Shown here in pieces: positions 17,716-26,626 of a DNA stretch of 64,000 nt; positions within the stretch are counted from its first letter, which is position 1, and each line of letters starts with the position of its first letter. Both the position numbers and the translations under genes were made by a program. Source of the stretch: JANJWP01 sp964482035 (lineage in GTDB: Bacteria > Patescibacteriota > Gracilibacteria > BD1-5 > UBA2023); contig CAYZVC010000003.1 in the NCBI GenBank assembly GCA_964482035.1, positions 167,646 to 231,645 on the forward strand, read 5' to 3'. The notes beneath the pieces are model-generated. The model was given only the letters and a program-made list of their open reading frames with translations, ran no database searches and was not told where the DNA came from.

Positions 17716-20652
17716 TTACCCCTGCATGATGCCGAGGCGCGCTTCGATTTCCATATCGACGTATTCTTTCTTGCGTCCGTACATCTTGCGCGAGTATTCC
17801 TTGATGATCTTCGCGCGTTCGGCGTCCTTATAGGTGTTGTCCCAGATGGTCTTCAGGTCGAACGGACGCGTAGTCGCGTTGTCGATGTTGAGCTTGCAGT
17901 ACGTGGTGAAGTTGGCGATACCGATGATGTCCTGCTGGGAGAGGAGCGGAGCGTATTCCTTCTCGAGGTATTCCGCGTCTTCCGCACCGACCTTGAACGA
18001 CATGATGGTACCCGCGTTGCCGAAGACCGCGTCCTTGATGGACGGTTTTCCGTCCTTGGATTTGGATCCTCCGATCTGCGCGATGAACTGGTGCGCCATG
18101 ATGAGCGCCAAGTGGTACTTGCGGGCTTCCGAGAGGATTTCGCCGAACGTGTCGGTGGCGAAGTTCTGGAATTCGTCAACGTAGAGGTAGAAGTCCTTGC
18201 GGAGGTCTTCCGGAGTATCGGCGCGGCTCATCGCCGCCATGTTGATCTTCGAGACGAAGATGAGACCGAGGAGCTGGGCGTTGAGGTCTCCAATCATACC
18301 CTTGGAGAGGTTGACCATGAGGACCTTCTGATCGTCCATGACGCGGCGGAGGTTGAACGCCGACTTCGGCTGACCGATGATGTTGCGGATGGTGGTATTC
18401 GTAATGAACGGACCGAACTTCGAGGAGAAGTACGGAATCATTTCCTGCTTTTCACGGTCGCCTGTGGAAGCGTATTCATGGTCCCAGAAGGCCTTTACGA
18501 CCGGGTTCTTAACCTTGGATACCTTGTACTTCATGAACGCGTCGTCGACGAAGAGGCGCGGAACGTCGATAAGGGTTCCTCCCTCGTCTTCGTCGTCCAT
18601 AAGCGTGAGACAGCCGTTGCGGAAGTAGTGCTGGATGCGCGGACCAAAGACTTCTTCGTTGAAGATCTTGATGAAAATCGAGGTCGCGTCGAGCGCGGCG
18701 CGGTCTTTTTCGACGGCGCGCATCGCCGGGTCGGTCGAAATGATTTCGAGCATGTTGAGACCCATCGGGCGCTCGTAGTCGGCCGGATCGAATACGATCA
18801 TGTCCTTGGCGCGTTCCTTCGGCGTAAAGGAGATGATGTCTTCGACGAGGTCGCCGTGCGGGTCGATGACGCAGAGTCCGTCTCCGTTCCAAAGGTCCTG
18901 GCGGGCGAGGTAGCCGACGAATACGGATTTACCTCCACCGGACTTACCGATGATATAGTGGTGGCGGCCGCGGTCCTTACGCATGAAGTACACGGGCTTC
19001 TTCACGTTGCGGTATTCGTTCCATCCCATGAGGACGCCGTCCTTGTAGAGCGGGAATCCGGCAAGCGTGCGGTGCTGCTCCATCGATACCGGCGTTTTTC
19101 CGGTATCGGCCGGTTTGCCCTTGTTTTCGCCTTCGGTAGCTACCGGTACGACGGTTCCGTCGACGAGGAAAAAGTTCTTGTTCTCGTCGCGTTTGAAGTT
19201 GAGGTTCTTGTCGACCGCGAGGAGCGATCCGTCCTCCGTGAAGACGTTGCCTTTGGCGTCGCGCTTGTAGTCGGAAAGGATGGTCGGCTGGGTCGGCTGC
19301 TTGAGGTTGTGCGGCGGGGAGAGCATCTTGTACTCCAGCCAGCGGATGATCGGCGAGCGGTTGTAGTTGATGTCCGGGAAGTGGTAGAGCGTCGAGAGTT
19401 CGTCGGTGGAGAACGTCGAAGTGCCCTGGAGGAAGCCGAGGAGGCGGAAACGGAACGCGAAGTACCGGATCGGGACGAAGAGGAACGCGAAGAGGTCTTC
19501 GTACTGCGGATTGTCGAGCTTGTTGTTGTATTCGTCGGTGAAGATGTTCGTGCCGCCCACCATCGTCTGGAGCGCGATTTCGGCGCTCTGGGGGGTATCG
19601 GAACCTACGAGGATGCGGATGGAAGTGAGGAACCCCGGCTGGCCGGCGGATTCGCCCATGGCCTTGTGTCCTTCCTGTTCGGCCTGGTTGAAGATGGTGT
19701 ACGAGTCGCCCGAAGACGCGCCCGGAGCCATCGAATCGGCGGTACGGTCGTTATTGATGAGCGTGTTTACGAGCCAGTAGAGCGGAGAAAGGATAGACTG
19801 GATGAGGGTAAGCAGGAATCCCGCCTTCCCTTTGCTCTTGTATTTGCCCTTGGCGACGAGGTTCGCGGCCTTCTTCGCCTTCTTGTTCCACCACGAAGAA
19901 CGCGGCTTGGCGATGAACTGCATGACCGCTTTGTCGGTGCGTTTGAGGGTACCGAACGCGTTCGTAAAGGTGGAGAGCGGGTCGTCTTCGAAATTCTTGA
20001 ACGCCTTGATCGGGTACACGTCGTCGTTGACCTTCGAGATGCTCGCGGCGCGGACGGTGTAGCCGGCCGGTTTGATGTTGGGATATTCTTCCGGCTTGAT
20101 GACCTTCACTTCGGCATCCGGATAGTTCGAGGTGACCTGTTGCGCGATGAAATTGGCGACGTTGGAGTACGCGACGACGTAGAAAGATATCTGCCCTTCG
20201 TCGTACACGAGTTCGAGGGAGACCTTCATGTGGTCGAAGACGGTGTCGAGAAGCCAGTCCTTGAAGGTGATGTCGCCGATCTTGTGTACCGATTTGAAAA
20301 AGACGGCCATGATGCCCACTTTTTCCTTGAAGTCCTTCTTGGTTTCGCGTTCCTTGTCGAGCTTCGAGTCGGCACGCGGCAACGTGACGCGCATGTAGAC
20401 GAGGCGGCGGGCGCAGTAGATTTCGTACATGACGCGGACGATCTTCACGAGAAGGAAGAACAGTACGACGAGGAGTACGAAGTTCCATACGAAAGCCCCG
20501 GCAGTCTGGAGCATGTCCGTGAAAGAACCGCTTTCGGCTTGCGCGGACGCGGTTTTCGTAGGGGAAGAAACTCCTGATTTCCCTGCGCCGGCAATGGCGG
20601 CATGGGCTACGGGAATGAAATATCCCATCAGGGACGCGAAGATTTCGGACAT
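17716..20652 (-). CDS. VirD4/TraG-like type IV secretion ATPase, copy 1
   Basis: A 978-residue membrane-anchored ATPase. One transmembrane helix lies near residues 40-65, then a conserved N-terminal domain, a P-loop domain with Walker A GKSGGGKS (about residue 569), Walker B-like CVIDPHGD, and downstream LYVDEFQNF with a terminal AHQF motif, the layout of VirD4/TraG/HerA-type DNA pumps. Such enzymes couple ATP hydrolysis to substrate entry into a secretion channel. A ribosome site AAGGAG four bases before the ATG fixes the start. No UGA codons in nearly 1000 residues. It is paralogous to the gene at 28.8-31.2 kb, with a longer middle insertion. Confidence 0.9.
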   Translation of the reverse strand: MSEIFASLMGYFIPVAHAAIAGAGKSGVSSPTKTASAQAESGSFTDMLQTAGAFVWNFVLLVVLFFLLVKIVRVMYEIYCARRLVYMRVTLPRADSKLDKERETKKDFKEKVGIMAVFFKSVHKIGDITFKDWLLDTVFDHMKVSLELVYDEGQISFYVVAYSNVANFIAQQVTSNYPDAEVKVIKPEEYPNIKPAGYTVRAASISKVNDDVYPIKAFKNFEDDPLSTFTNAFGTLKRTDKAVMQFIAKPRSSWWNKKAKKAANLVAKGKYKSKGKAGFLLTLIQSILSPLYWLVNTLINNDRTADSMAPGASSGDSYTIFNQAEQEGHKAMGESAGQPGFLTSIRILVGSDTPQSAEIALQTMVGGTNIFTDEYNNKLDNPQYEDLFAFLFVPIRYFAFRFRLLGFLQGTSTFSTDELSTLYHFPDINYNRSPIIRWLEYKMLSPPHNLKQPTQPTILSDYKRDAKGNVFTEDGSLLAVDKNLNFKRDENKNFFLVDGTVVPVATEGENKGKPADTGKTPVSMEQHRTLAGFPLYKDGVLMGWNEYRNVKKPVYFMRKDRGRHHYIIGKSGGGKSVFVGYLARQDLWNGDGLCVIDPHGDLVEDIISFTPKERAKDMIVFDPADYERPMGLNMLEIISTDPAMRAVEKDRAALDATSIFIKIFNEEVFGPRIQHYFRNGCLTLMDDEDEGGTLIDVPRLFVDDAFMKYKVSKVKNPVVKAFWDHEYASTGDREKQEMIPYFSSKFGPFITNTTIRNIIGQPKSAFNLRRVMDDQKVLMVNLSKGMIGDLNAQLLGLIFVSKINMAAMSRADTPEDLRKDFYLYVDEFQNFATDTFGEILSEARKYHLALIMAHQFIAQIGGSKSKDGKPSIKDAVFGNAGTIMSFKVGAEDAEYLEKEYAPLLSQQDIIGIANFTTYCKLNIDNATTRPFDLKTIWDNTYKDAERAKIIKEYSRKMYGRKKEYVDMEIEARLGIMQG

Positions 20653-20656
20653 ACCG

Positions 20657-20662
20657 CTCCTT
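20657..20662 (-). promoter_or_regulatory. Ribosome binding site of VirD4-like copy 1
   Basis: AAGGAG four bases before ATG 20652 on the minus strand. Confidence 0.7.
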
Positions 20663-20734
20663 TGAAATTACGGAATTCGTAAAAAGAGTACCACATTCCG
20701 GCTTCCCGGGCAAAAAAGCCCGCCCTTTTCCGTC

Positions 20735-20762
20735 TTTACGAATCCGGCGTTTTCGGTATTAT
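20735..20762 (+). promoter_or_regulatory. Putative comM promoter
   Basis: TTTACG (20735-20740) and TATTAT (20757-20762) are separated by 16 bases, about 45 bases before the comM start. No ribosome binding site is visible before ATG 20805. Confidence 0.45.
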
Positions 20763-20804
20763 CGGTTTCGGTAGCGCGAAAATATCATTTTCCGCGCTTT
20801 TTTT

Positions 20805-22325
20805 ATGGTCAAAACCGTACTTTCTTCGTCGGTTCGGGGTTTGTCGTGACACCCCGTTTCGGTCGAGGTCGACGTCGCCGCCGGACTCCCTTCCTTTTCC
20901 ATCGTCGGCCTCGGCGATGCCGCGGTACAGGAGAGCCGCGAACGCGTCCGCTCCGCGATACGGAACTCGTGATTCTCCTTTCCGCAGAAGCGGGTGACGG
21001 TCAATCTCGCTCCCGCGGAAGTCCGCAAAACCTGACCGGCGTTCGACCTCGCCATCGCCGTGGGCGTACTTTCGGAAGAATGCGGGCTTTCCGACCGCGA
21101 TCTCGAGGGAATCGCCGTCTTGTGAGAATTGGCGCTCGACGGAAGCCTCCGCCGGATAGGGGGAATCGTGGCGCATTCGGCATCGCTCATGGAAAGATGA
21201 GAAACCGATCTTCTCCTTCCCGTCGCCGACGCCCGCGAAGCCGCGAGGGTTCCGTGAATCCGGGCCTATTGAGCCGAGAATCTCGCCGATGCGGTCGAAA
21301 TCTTGAAAAAACGGCGGCGGGGCTTGGCGGTTCCGTTCGAAAACGAACCGCCGGCCAACTCCGACGGAAAATCCCGAACCGCCGGCGACGTTCCCGATTT
21401 TTGCGACGTCGCCGGACAGGAACGGGCGAAACGCGTTCTCGAAATCGCCGCGGCCGGATGACACAACGTTCTTCTCGAAGGCGCGCCCGGGTCTTGAAAA
21501 ACCCTTCTCTGCCGGGCGTTCGCCGGAATACTCCCGCCCGCCTCGGATTCCGAAATCCTCACGCTCGCGAAGGTCCGTTCCATCGCGTGAAAAGTGGGCG
21601 AAGACCCGTTTTCGAACGTCCGCCCGTTCGTTGCGGTACATCCGTGAGCGAGCGTGGCGAGCCTGCTTTGATGAGGTCCGAACGCCCGCCCCGGAGAAAT
21701 CACCCTCGCCAACCTCGGCACGCTTTTTTTGGACGAACTCCGCGAATTTCCGCCCTACCTGCTGGATGCGTTGCGCCAGCCACTCGAAGACGGAGAAGTA
21801 CGGGTTTCGAGGGCGCTATGAAGCCACACGTACCCCGCAAGGTTCCAACTTCTCGCAGCGTCGAACCCTTGTCCGTGCGGATACGCGGGAGACCGTGAAA
21901 AACCCTGCGTCTGCGCGCCGGCGGCCCTCGAAAGGTACCGGAACCGGATATCGTGACCCGTGCTCGACCGCATCGACCTCTTCGCCGGAGCCCCCCGCCT
22001 GACTTCCGCGGAAATCGGATCGAAATCGAGATGAGCGTCCAGCGTCGAAATCCTCGAACGCACGGTCGCGGCGAGAAAACGGCAGGCGGAGCGTTTTGGA
22101 AATCCGGTAAAGACCAACGCCGCCATGGGCTCGAAAGACTTGGATTCGTGCGGATTTTCCAGCGCGGCGAGCTCTCTCGCCCTCGAATCGGTCGACCGCC
22201 TCGGGCTCTCCGGCCGCGCGCACGACCGCATACGCAAAGTGGCGCGCACCATCGCGGATTTGGCGAACTCCGATACCGTGGAAGCCGAACACGTGGCCGA
22301 GGCGGTGGGATACCGGCAGAGATAA
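20805..22325 (+). CDS. comM: Mg-chelatase-like competence helicase ComM
   Basis: ComM (YifB) is a hexameric AAA+ helicase that promotes branch migration during natural transformation. The 506-residue protein matches the family from end to end but only if 16 TGA codons are read as glycine. These include the first residue of the conserved GHPV element, Gly231 of the Walker A motif GAPGSGKT (21495-21497), two adjacent Gly in LLGGGP, and RISGPVLDRIDLF. Other marks are AGLPSFSIVGL, Walker B LFLDEL and ASNPCPCGY. Its UGA load is the highest in the window. Single gene, with a bidirectional terminator after it. Confidence 0.96.
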
Positions 22326-22328
22326 GCT

Positions 22329-22362
22329 CGAAAAACGCCCCCGTTTCCGGGGGCGTTTTTTT
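22329..22362. terminator. Bidirectional terminator
   Basis: AAAAACGCCCCCG / CGGGGGCGTTTTTT hairpin with T runs on both sides, serving comM and the convergent regulator. Confidence 0.9.
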
Positions 22363-22376
22363 ACGGCATTGGATGT

Positions 22377-23429
22377 TTACGCGTTTTCGGCCTTGAGCTG
22401 GTACATGTTGCGACCGACACGTTCGACGTACTTGCGGTTCTGGAGGTTCATGTAGATGGTCGAGGTCTTGACCTGGCGCACCTTGAGGACCTTGGCGACG
22501 ATGTCTTCGGTCGAGAGCGGTACCTTGGCCTTGTTGAAGACGTCGATGATGACGTCGAGAACGGTGCCCGGCTTGTATCCCCATTCCTTGAGAACGTAGA
22601 TGCCGCGTCCGATGAGGACGAATTCGTTGTTGCGAATGAGTTCGTTGTGGATGGTCGCGACCTTCACGCTTTCTTGGAAACGGTCGGCGATGGCGTTGGT
22701 GATTTCGACGAAGTGCATCGGCTTCTTGTTCTTCTTGAGAACGTAGACGGCCTTGTCCTTGAGGGTCGACGGGTTGAGGATCTTCCACTTTTCGAGACCT
22801 ACGTACTTCTCTTCGCCCTTCACGATGTCGGTGAAGACGTCGAGAGCGGAATCGACGAGAACGGTTTCCACCTTGCCGAACTGCGGGAAGAGGTTCATCT
22901 TCACCATCTCGTAGAGCGCGGTGTTCTCCATGATGTCGCCCTTCTTCTTGAGGATGCGGACGGCTTCCTTGTAGGTTTCCTGAACGAGCTTCTTCTGGAT
23001 CTCCGGGAGCGCGAAATAGGTGCGGGTTCCGAGCTGCGGTTTGCTTTTTTGGATGTTGTAGTCGGACTGGAGGATGACTTCGATAATGCCGGAATTCACG
23101 TCGGACTGGATGCCGGTTTCCTGAATGACTGCCGAAACGAGGCGGTCACGGATGAGGAGTCCTCCGTGCAATGCGAGAATTTTGTTACCGACCGACTGGA
23201 TCTCGTGGAGACCGGTGGATTTGACGATGCGCCCGATCTTGCGGATGCCGACGTCTTCGATCTGACGAACGCGTTCGCGGGTAATCGCGTAGGATTCGCC
23301 GATGGACTGCAAAGTCTCGCGCTCGCCGTTGAGCCCGATGCGGCGGGAGATTACCGCTCTTTCTTTCTCTGTAAGACCCGCGAGCACCGAGAGGAAACTC
23401 TCGCGAATCTCCGCGCTTTGAACCGCCAT
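22377..23429 (-). CDS. Sigma-70 region 4 / HARE-HTH transcription regulator
   Basis: A 350-residue protein. The N-terminal 65 residues form a sigma-70 region 4-like helix-turn-helix (LTEKERAVISRRIGLNG followed by ITRERVRQIED), the part of a sigma factor that reads the -35 element. The middle and C-terminal parts contain winged-helix segments of HARE-HTH type (KKNKKPMHFVEITNAI and STEDIVAKVL). There is no region 2, so it cannot act as a full sigma factor; it more likely tunes RNA polymerase, as the delta subunit does. No UGA codons. Transcribed singly from a good promoter. Confidence 0.8.
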   Translation of the reverse strand: MAVQSAEIRESFLSVLAGLTEKERAVISRRIGLNGERETLQSIGESYAITRERVRQIEDVGIRKIGRIVKSTGLHEIQSVGNKILALHGGLLIRDRLVSAVIQETGIQSDVNSGIIEVILQSDYNIQKSKPQLGTRTYFALPEIQKKLVQETYKEAVRILKKKGDIMENTALYEMVKMNLFPQFGKVETVLVDSALDVFTDIVKGEEKYVGLEKWKILNPSTLKDKAVYVLKKNKKPMHFVEITNAIADRFQESVKVATIHNELIRNNEFVLIGRGIYVLKEWGYKPGTVLDVIIDVFNKAKVPLSTEDIVAKVLKVRQVKTSTIYMNLQNRKYVERVGRNMYQLKAENA

Positions 23430-23462
23430 AATGGAGCGTGGGATGAAGATACTATGTAAGTC

Positions 23463-23490
23463 CGTATAATTTTTTTAGTCGAAAAGTCAA
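23463..23490 (-). promoter_or_regulatory. Promoter of the sigma-region-4 gene
   Basis: TTGACT (23485-23490) and TATACG (23463-23468) are separated by 16 bases on the minus strand, about 35 bases before ATG 23429. Confidence 0.65.
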
Positions 23491-23509
23491 GCGGAAAAAC
23501 TCCCGAGGA

Positions 23510-23538
23510 AGAAAAAAGCCTCCCTAAACGGGAAGGCT
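23510..23538 (-). terminator. Terminator overlapping the end of a membrane gene
   Basis: Near-perfect AGCCTtCCCG / GGGaGGCT stem followed by six T on the minus strand. It overlaps the last codons of the gene at 23524. Confidence 0.7.
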
Positions 23539-24141
23539 CATGTTCTTCTTATCGGGGGCTTCCTTACCGATGATGGCATCGTATTCCTCGAGCATTTCGG
23601 CGGTAGTGCGGCTGTTTTCGACGAACGTGGTTTCGAAAAGTTCCTTCTTGTGTTCGCGGTACGCCAAGGCTCCCCCGCCCAAAACGAAGAAGTCCCCCAC
23701 GAGGGAAAGCGCCGGCCCGTTGCCGAGCGCGACGTCCTTCGTGAAGATCGAGAAGCCGCGGATGACGTTCATCGTCGAGAAATCGAGCGAAAAGAGACAG
23801 GCCGAAGCGAAGAGGCAAAACGCGTAGTCGCTCATGGCGAGACCCGAGCGGGACCGGATTTCCGATTTGGTCCTATGGGAAAAGACGATGACGAAAACTC
23901 CCGCGAGTATGAGGAGCTTCACGTACCCTACGTATCCGAGCGAGAGGGAAAACGCCGTGCCCGACATGTCCTCGCCGACGGAAAACCAGTTCATGAAGAC
24001 CGCGAGGGCCGAAGAAATGAGCCCGACCACCACCACCCTCTGCGAACCTTTGAGGTGGAAGAAGTTGAACGAAAGCCGGTCGACCGTATTGCGGATGCGG
24101 TTACGGAGCCTGCGGTGCTTGGAGTTTTGTGCGTAGTTCAT
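23524..24141 (-). CDS. Four-helix membrane protein, unknown
   Basis: A 205-residue protein with a basic cytoplasmic N-terminus (HRRLRNRIRN), four hydrophobic segments (roughly residues 35-52, 65-85, 102-118 and 138-158) and a charged C-terminal tail. It resembles the small DUF-type membrane proteins common in CPR genomes but is not recognised. No UGA codons. Divergent from the pilin genes that start at 24257. Confidence 0.7.
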   Translation of the reverse strand: MNYAQNSKHRRLRNRIRNTVDRLSFNFFHLKGSQRVVVVGLISSALAVFMNWFSVGEDMSGTAFSLSLGYVGYVKLLILAGVFVIVFSHRTKSEIRSRSGLAMSDYAFCLFASACLFSLDFSTMNVIRGFSIFTKDVALGNGPALSLVGDFFVLGGGALAYREHKKELFETTFVENSRTTAEMLEEYDAIIGKEAPDKKNMSLPV

Positions 24142-24202
24142 GATCCGGGAAGAAAACGCACGACTTATACCGCAAAAGCCGGGAAAGTAAATCGGAGAAT
24201 TC

Positions 24203-24231
24203 TTGACTTATCGGGGGTTCGTGGTTACATA
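24203..24231 (+). promoter_or_regulatory. Promoter of the pilin-like operon
   Basis: TTGACT (24203-24208) and TACATA (24226-24231) are separated by 17 bases. Predicted transcription start is about 20 bases before ATG 24257. Confidence 0.6.
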
Positions 24232-24256
24232 GCGAACGCTAGAAAATCGCTCCACG

Positions 24257-25702
24257 ATGCGGAACTCCCCTCTCGAACGCAACAGGGCGTACGCCCTTCT
24301 GAAAACCGCTTACCACGCCGTAAATTCGGCGTTTTCAAGCGTCCCCCTCCTCTTCGGAGCCTTCTTCGGAAAGGCCGGGAAACCGCTTCCGCCGAACCGG
24401 TTTTTCGAAATCCTCGACTTCGTTTTCGTATCGGGACCGAAACACTTCTGGAAATTCCCCACCGGCATCGCCGCGGGGCGGAGCGTTTCGACCTTCCTCC
24501 ATTTCGTTTTGGAAAAAGAACGCCGTTTCACGGAAAAAACCGACCGTAAAGGATTTACGCTCATAGAGGTGATGATCGCCATCACCATCCTCTCGCTCAT
24601 CCTCGTCATGGGCCTCCAGTCGGTAGGACAGATCGCGTCCTTCCGTTCCGCCGTGAGCGACCGGGTCGACCTCGGGCAGGACTTGTACTACAACGTCGAG
24701 CGTTTGGCCGGCATCGTCAAGGACGGCGGCGTGATCGACTACGAAGAATATTGGAACCGGAGGGCGGTAGGCACCGGAACCGTTACGGGGACGATCGGTG
24801 CGGGAACCGTCGGCGGGCACTATTCTTCGCCTTCCGGCTTCGGGAACTACGGCAACGGCGGCACGGTTTCCGCGGCGGGCGCGTTCGGCAACCCCCCGTA
24901 CCTCTGCCTCAGCGGAAACGGCGCGGCCATGGGAACCGGAGGCTGCCTCGCCTCTTTCAACGCGGCGGGAGCCAGCATGGCCGGACCGCAGCGCTACGGC
25001 GAATACGCGCTCCAATTCTTCGACGCCAATTCCAACGCGGATTCCGACGGCGGCGACGAGGACGGCAACGGCGTGATCGCCGGCGACGAGGACGACGAAG
25101 AACTCGGCATGGGTCCTGCGGCGTTCGCGGCGGGCTTCCCCCAGCAGGAGCTCTACCTCGTAAAGAAAAACGCCGCCATTCCCGAACGCCTCATCCTCCG
25201 TTGGAGCGTGACGCGCGACCCGAACGCCCCCACGGCCGCCACGTGCTCCGCCTCGAGCACCGGCGCCGTCACTGGAAGCGGTTGCCTCGGACGTCTCGAA
25301 ATGCTCCGCCTCGTCGGCCGCGACTACGGAATGTCCCACTCCGGCTCCGTGGCTTCGGCCGGACGCTACGACGGAAAGCTCGATACCTGGCAGTGCCGTT
25401 CCGATTTTTATTGCGCGGGCAAGGAAAACACTCCGGTGGGAACGGGAAGCTCGTTCGACGCGGGCGCTACCGAATGGGTGAGCGTCTTTCCGGCGGACAT
25501 CAACGTTTCCCACGTTTCCTTCTATCCGTACCCCAACAAGGACTACCGGCTTTCTTGGAAGGAAACCGACCCTTCCATCCGCATTTCCCCGTACGTCCGC
25601 ATAGACATGACCGTCGGCTTCTCCTGGATCCGAAGAAAACGCATCAACAACGGGGCCGACCCCCAGGCGCACGTCACTACGTCCGTTTCCCTCTCCGAAT
25701 AG
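24257..25702 (+). CDS. Prepilin-like protein with long leader
   Basis: A 481-residue protein with a class III prepilin signal (RKGFTLIEVMIAITIL) that starts only at residue 97. The mature part is long, Gly/Ala/Thr/Asp-rich and has acidic repeats (DSDGGDEDGNG) suggestive of calcium binding, as in PilW/PulJ-type minor pilins. If ATG 24257 is the start, the leader is 97 residues, far longer than normal; a TTG at 24509-24511 in the same frame would give a leader of about 15 residues. A promoter ends about 25 bases before 24257, which supports the longer reading. No UGA codons. Confidence 0.75.
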   Translation: MRNSPLERNRAYALLKTAYHAVNSAFSSVPLLFGAFFGKAGKPLPPNRFFEILDFVFVSGPKHFWKFPTGIAAGRSVSTFLHFVLEKERRFTEKTDRKGFTLIEVMIAITILSLILVMGLQSVGQIASFRSAVSDRVDLGQDLYYNVERLAGIVKDGGVIDYEEYWNRRAVGTGTVTGTIGAGTVGGHYSSPSGFGNYGNGGTVSAAGAFGNPPYLCLSGNGAAMGTGGCLASFNAAGASMAGPQRYGEYALQFFDANSNADSDGGDEDGNGVIAGDEDDEELGMGPAAFAAGFPQQELYLVKKNAAIPERLILRWSVTRDPNAPTAATCSASSTGAVTGSGCLGRLEMLRLVGRDYGMSHSGSVASAGRYDGKLDTWQCRSDFYCAGKENTPVGTGSSFDAGATEWVSVFPADINVSHVSFYPYPNKDYRLSWKETDPSIRISPYVRIDMTVGFSWIRRKRINNGADPQAHVTTSVSLSE

Positions 25703-25705
25703 CCC

Positions 25706-26626
25706 ATGTCCCGCATTTCCCACGCGATACGGTCCGACCGTAAGGGCTTCGCCATCTTCCTCGCGATGCTCCTCACCATCCTCATCATCCTGATGGGGGT
25801 CTATTTGATCGAGAAGCTCATGCCGGCATCGAAGGACGTCAAGGGCGTAGAAAACGGCAACGTCGCCTATTACAAGGCTTCGAGCGCGACCGAAATGGCC
25901 CTCTCGAGCCTTTCGGGAAGCCTCCCCGGAACGGAGACCGGCAGCACCGTCGGAGCCTTGTCGGGCTCGGGATACAAACTTTCCACCGTGGGAAGCGGGA
26001 CCGTCATTCCGGCACCGGGATTCGGCAACAGCGAATACGACGCGAATTGGAACATCGTTTCCGCGGGAAAACCGATTCAGATAAAGCTTCCCGCCGGATA
26101 CAGCCCGGCCGGACTCCAGTTCGAATTCCGGGTTCCGGATTTGGACGAAGACGGAAAACTCGGGGAAACCGGCGCGCCCGACAACGGGACCGAAGCGCTT
26201 TCCGGCGGAACCGCCCAAATCGTCAACTGGATCGTCAGCGGAAGCGGCGACTCGCTCGTCGCGGCGTCCTCCCAGATACTCACGGCGAACCAGGTCAACC
26301 AGACGTCGCCCATCGACCTCTCGACCCTTACGGGTTCCGACCTTTCGAACGCGACGAAAACCGTTTCGACCTTCGCTTCTTCCAACTGCACCGGAGGCGT
26401 CCGTTGTACCATCAAGCTTTCCATCGTCCGAGCGCTCGAAACCGTCGTCGGAAACGGAATGCCGTACCTCGAGTACCGCATCACCACGCCGGCGCTTTCG
26501 CCGATCCCCCAACAATGGACCCGCGTCAGCGCGGAAGGCTATTCGCGCGGATTCCGCCAGACCCGCACCAGGAACGTCGAGCAGACGACCGTCAACGAGG
26601 CGCTCGATTTCACCGTGTTCCAATAA
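25706..26626 (+). CDS. PilX-like pilus assembly protein
   Basis: A 306-residue protein, N-terminus DRKGFAIFLAMLLTILIILMG: a hydrophobic helix after a Gly, as in PilX/GspK-type minor pilins, but without the Glu+5. The rest is a Ser/Thr/Gly-rich extracellular region. It begins 4 bases after the preceding prepilin gene and overlaps the next start (TAATG), so the three form one operon. Together with the other pilin genes it suggests a type IV pilus, whose motor genes are outside the window. Confidence 0.75.
   Translation: MSRISHAIRSDRKGFAIFLAMLLTILIILMGVYLIEKLMPASKDVKGVENGNVAYYKASSATEMALSSLSGSLPGTETGSTVGALSGSGYKLSTVGSGTVIPAPGFGNSEYDANWNIVSAGKPIQIKLPAGYSPAGLQFEFRVPDLDEDGKLGETGAPDNGTEALSGGTAQIVNWIVSGSGDSLVAASSQILTANQVNQTSPIDLSTLTGSDLSNATKTVSTFASSNCTGGVRCTIKLSIVRALETVVGNGMPYLEYRITTPALSPIPQQWTRVSAEGYSRGFRQTRTRNVEQTTVNEALDFTVFQ

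Noticed and set aside
17599..20577. Long plus-strand open frame opposite the first VirD4-like gene.
   Set aside because: It mirrors the coding strand, is rich in Arg/Val/Asp and has no family resemblance; the minus strand carries the clear ATPase.
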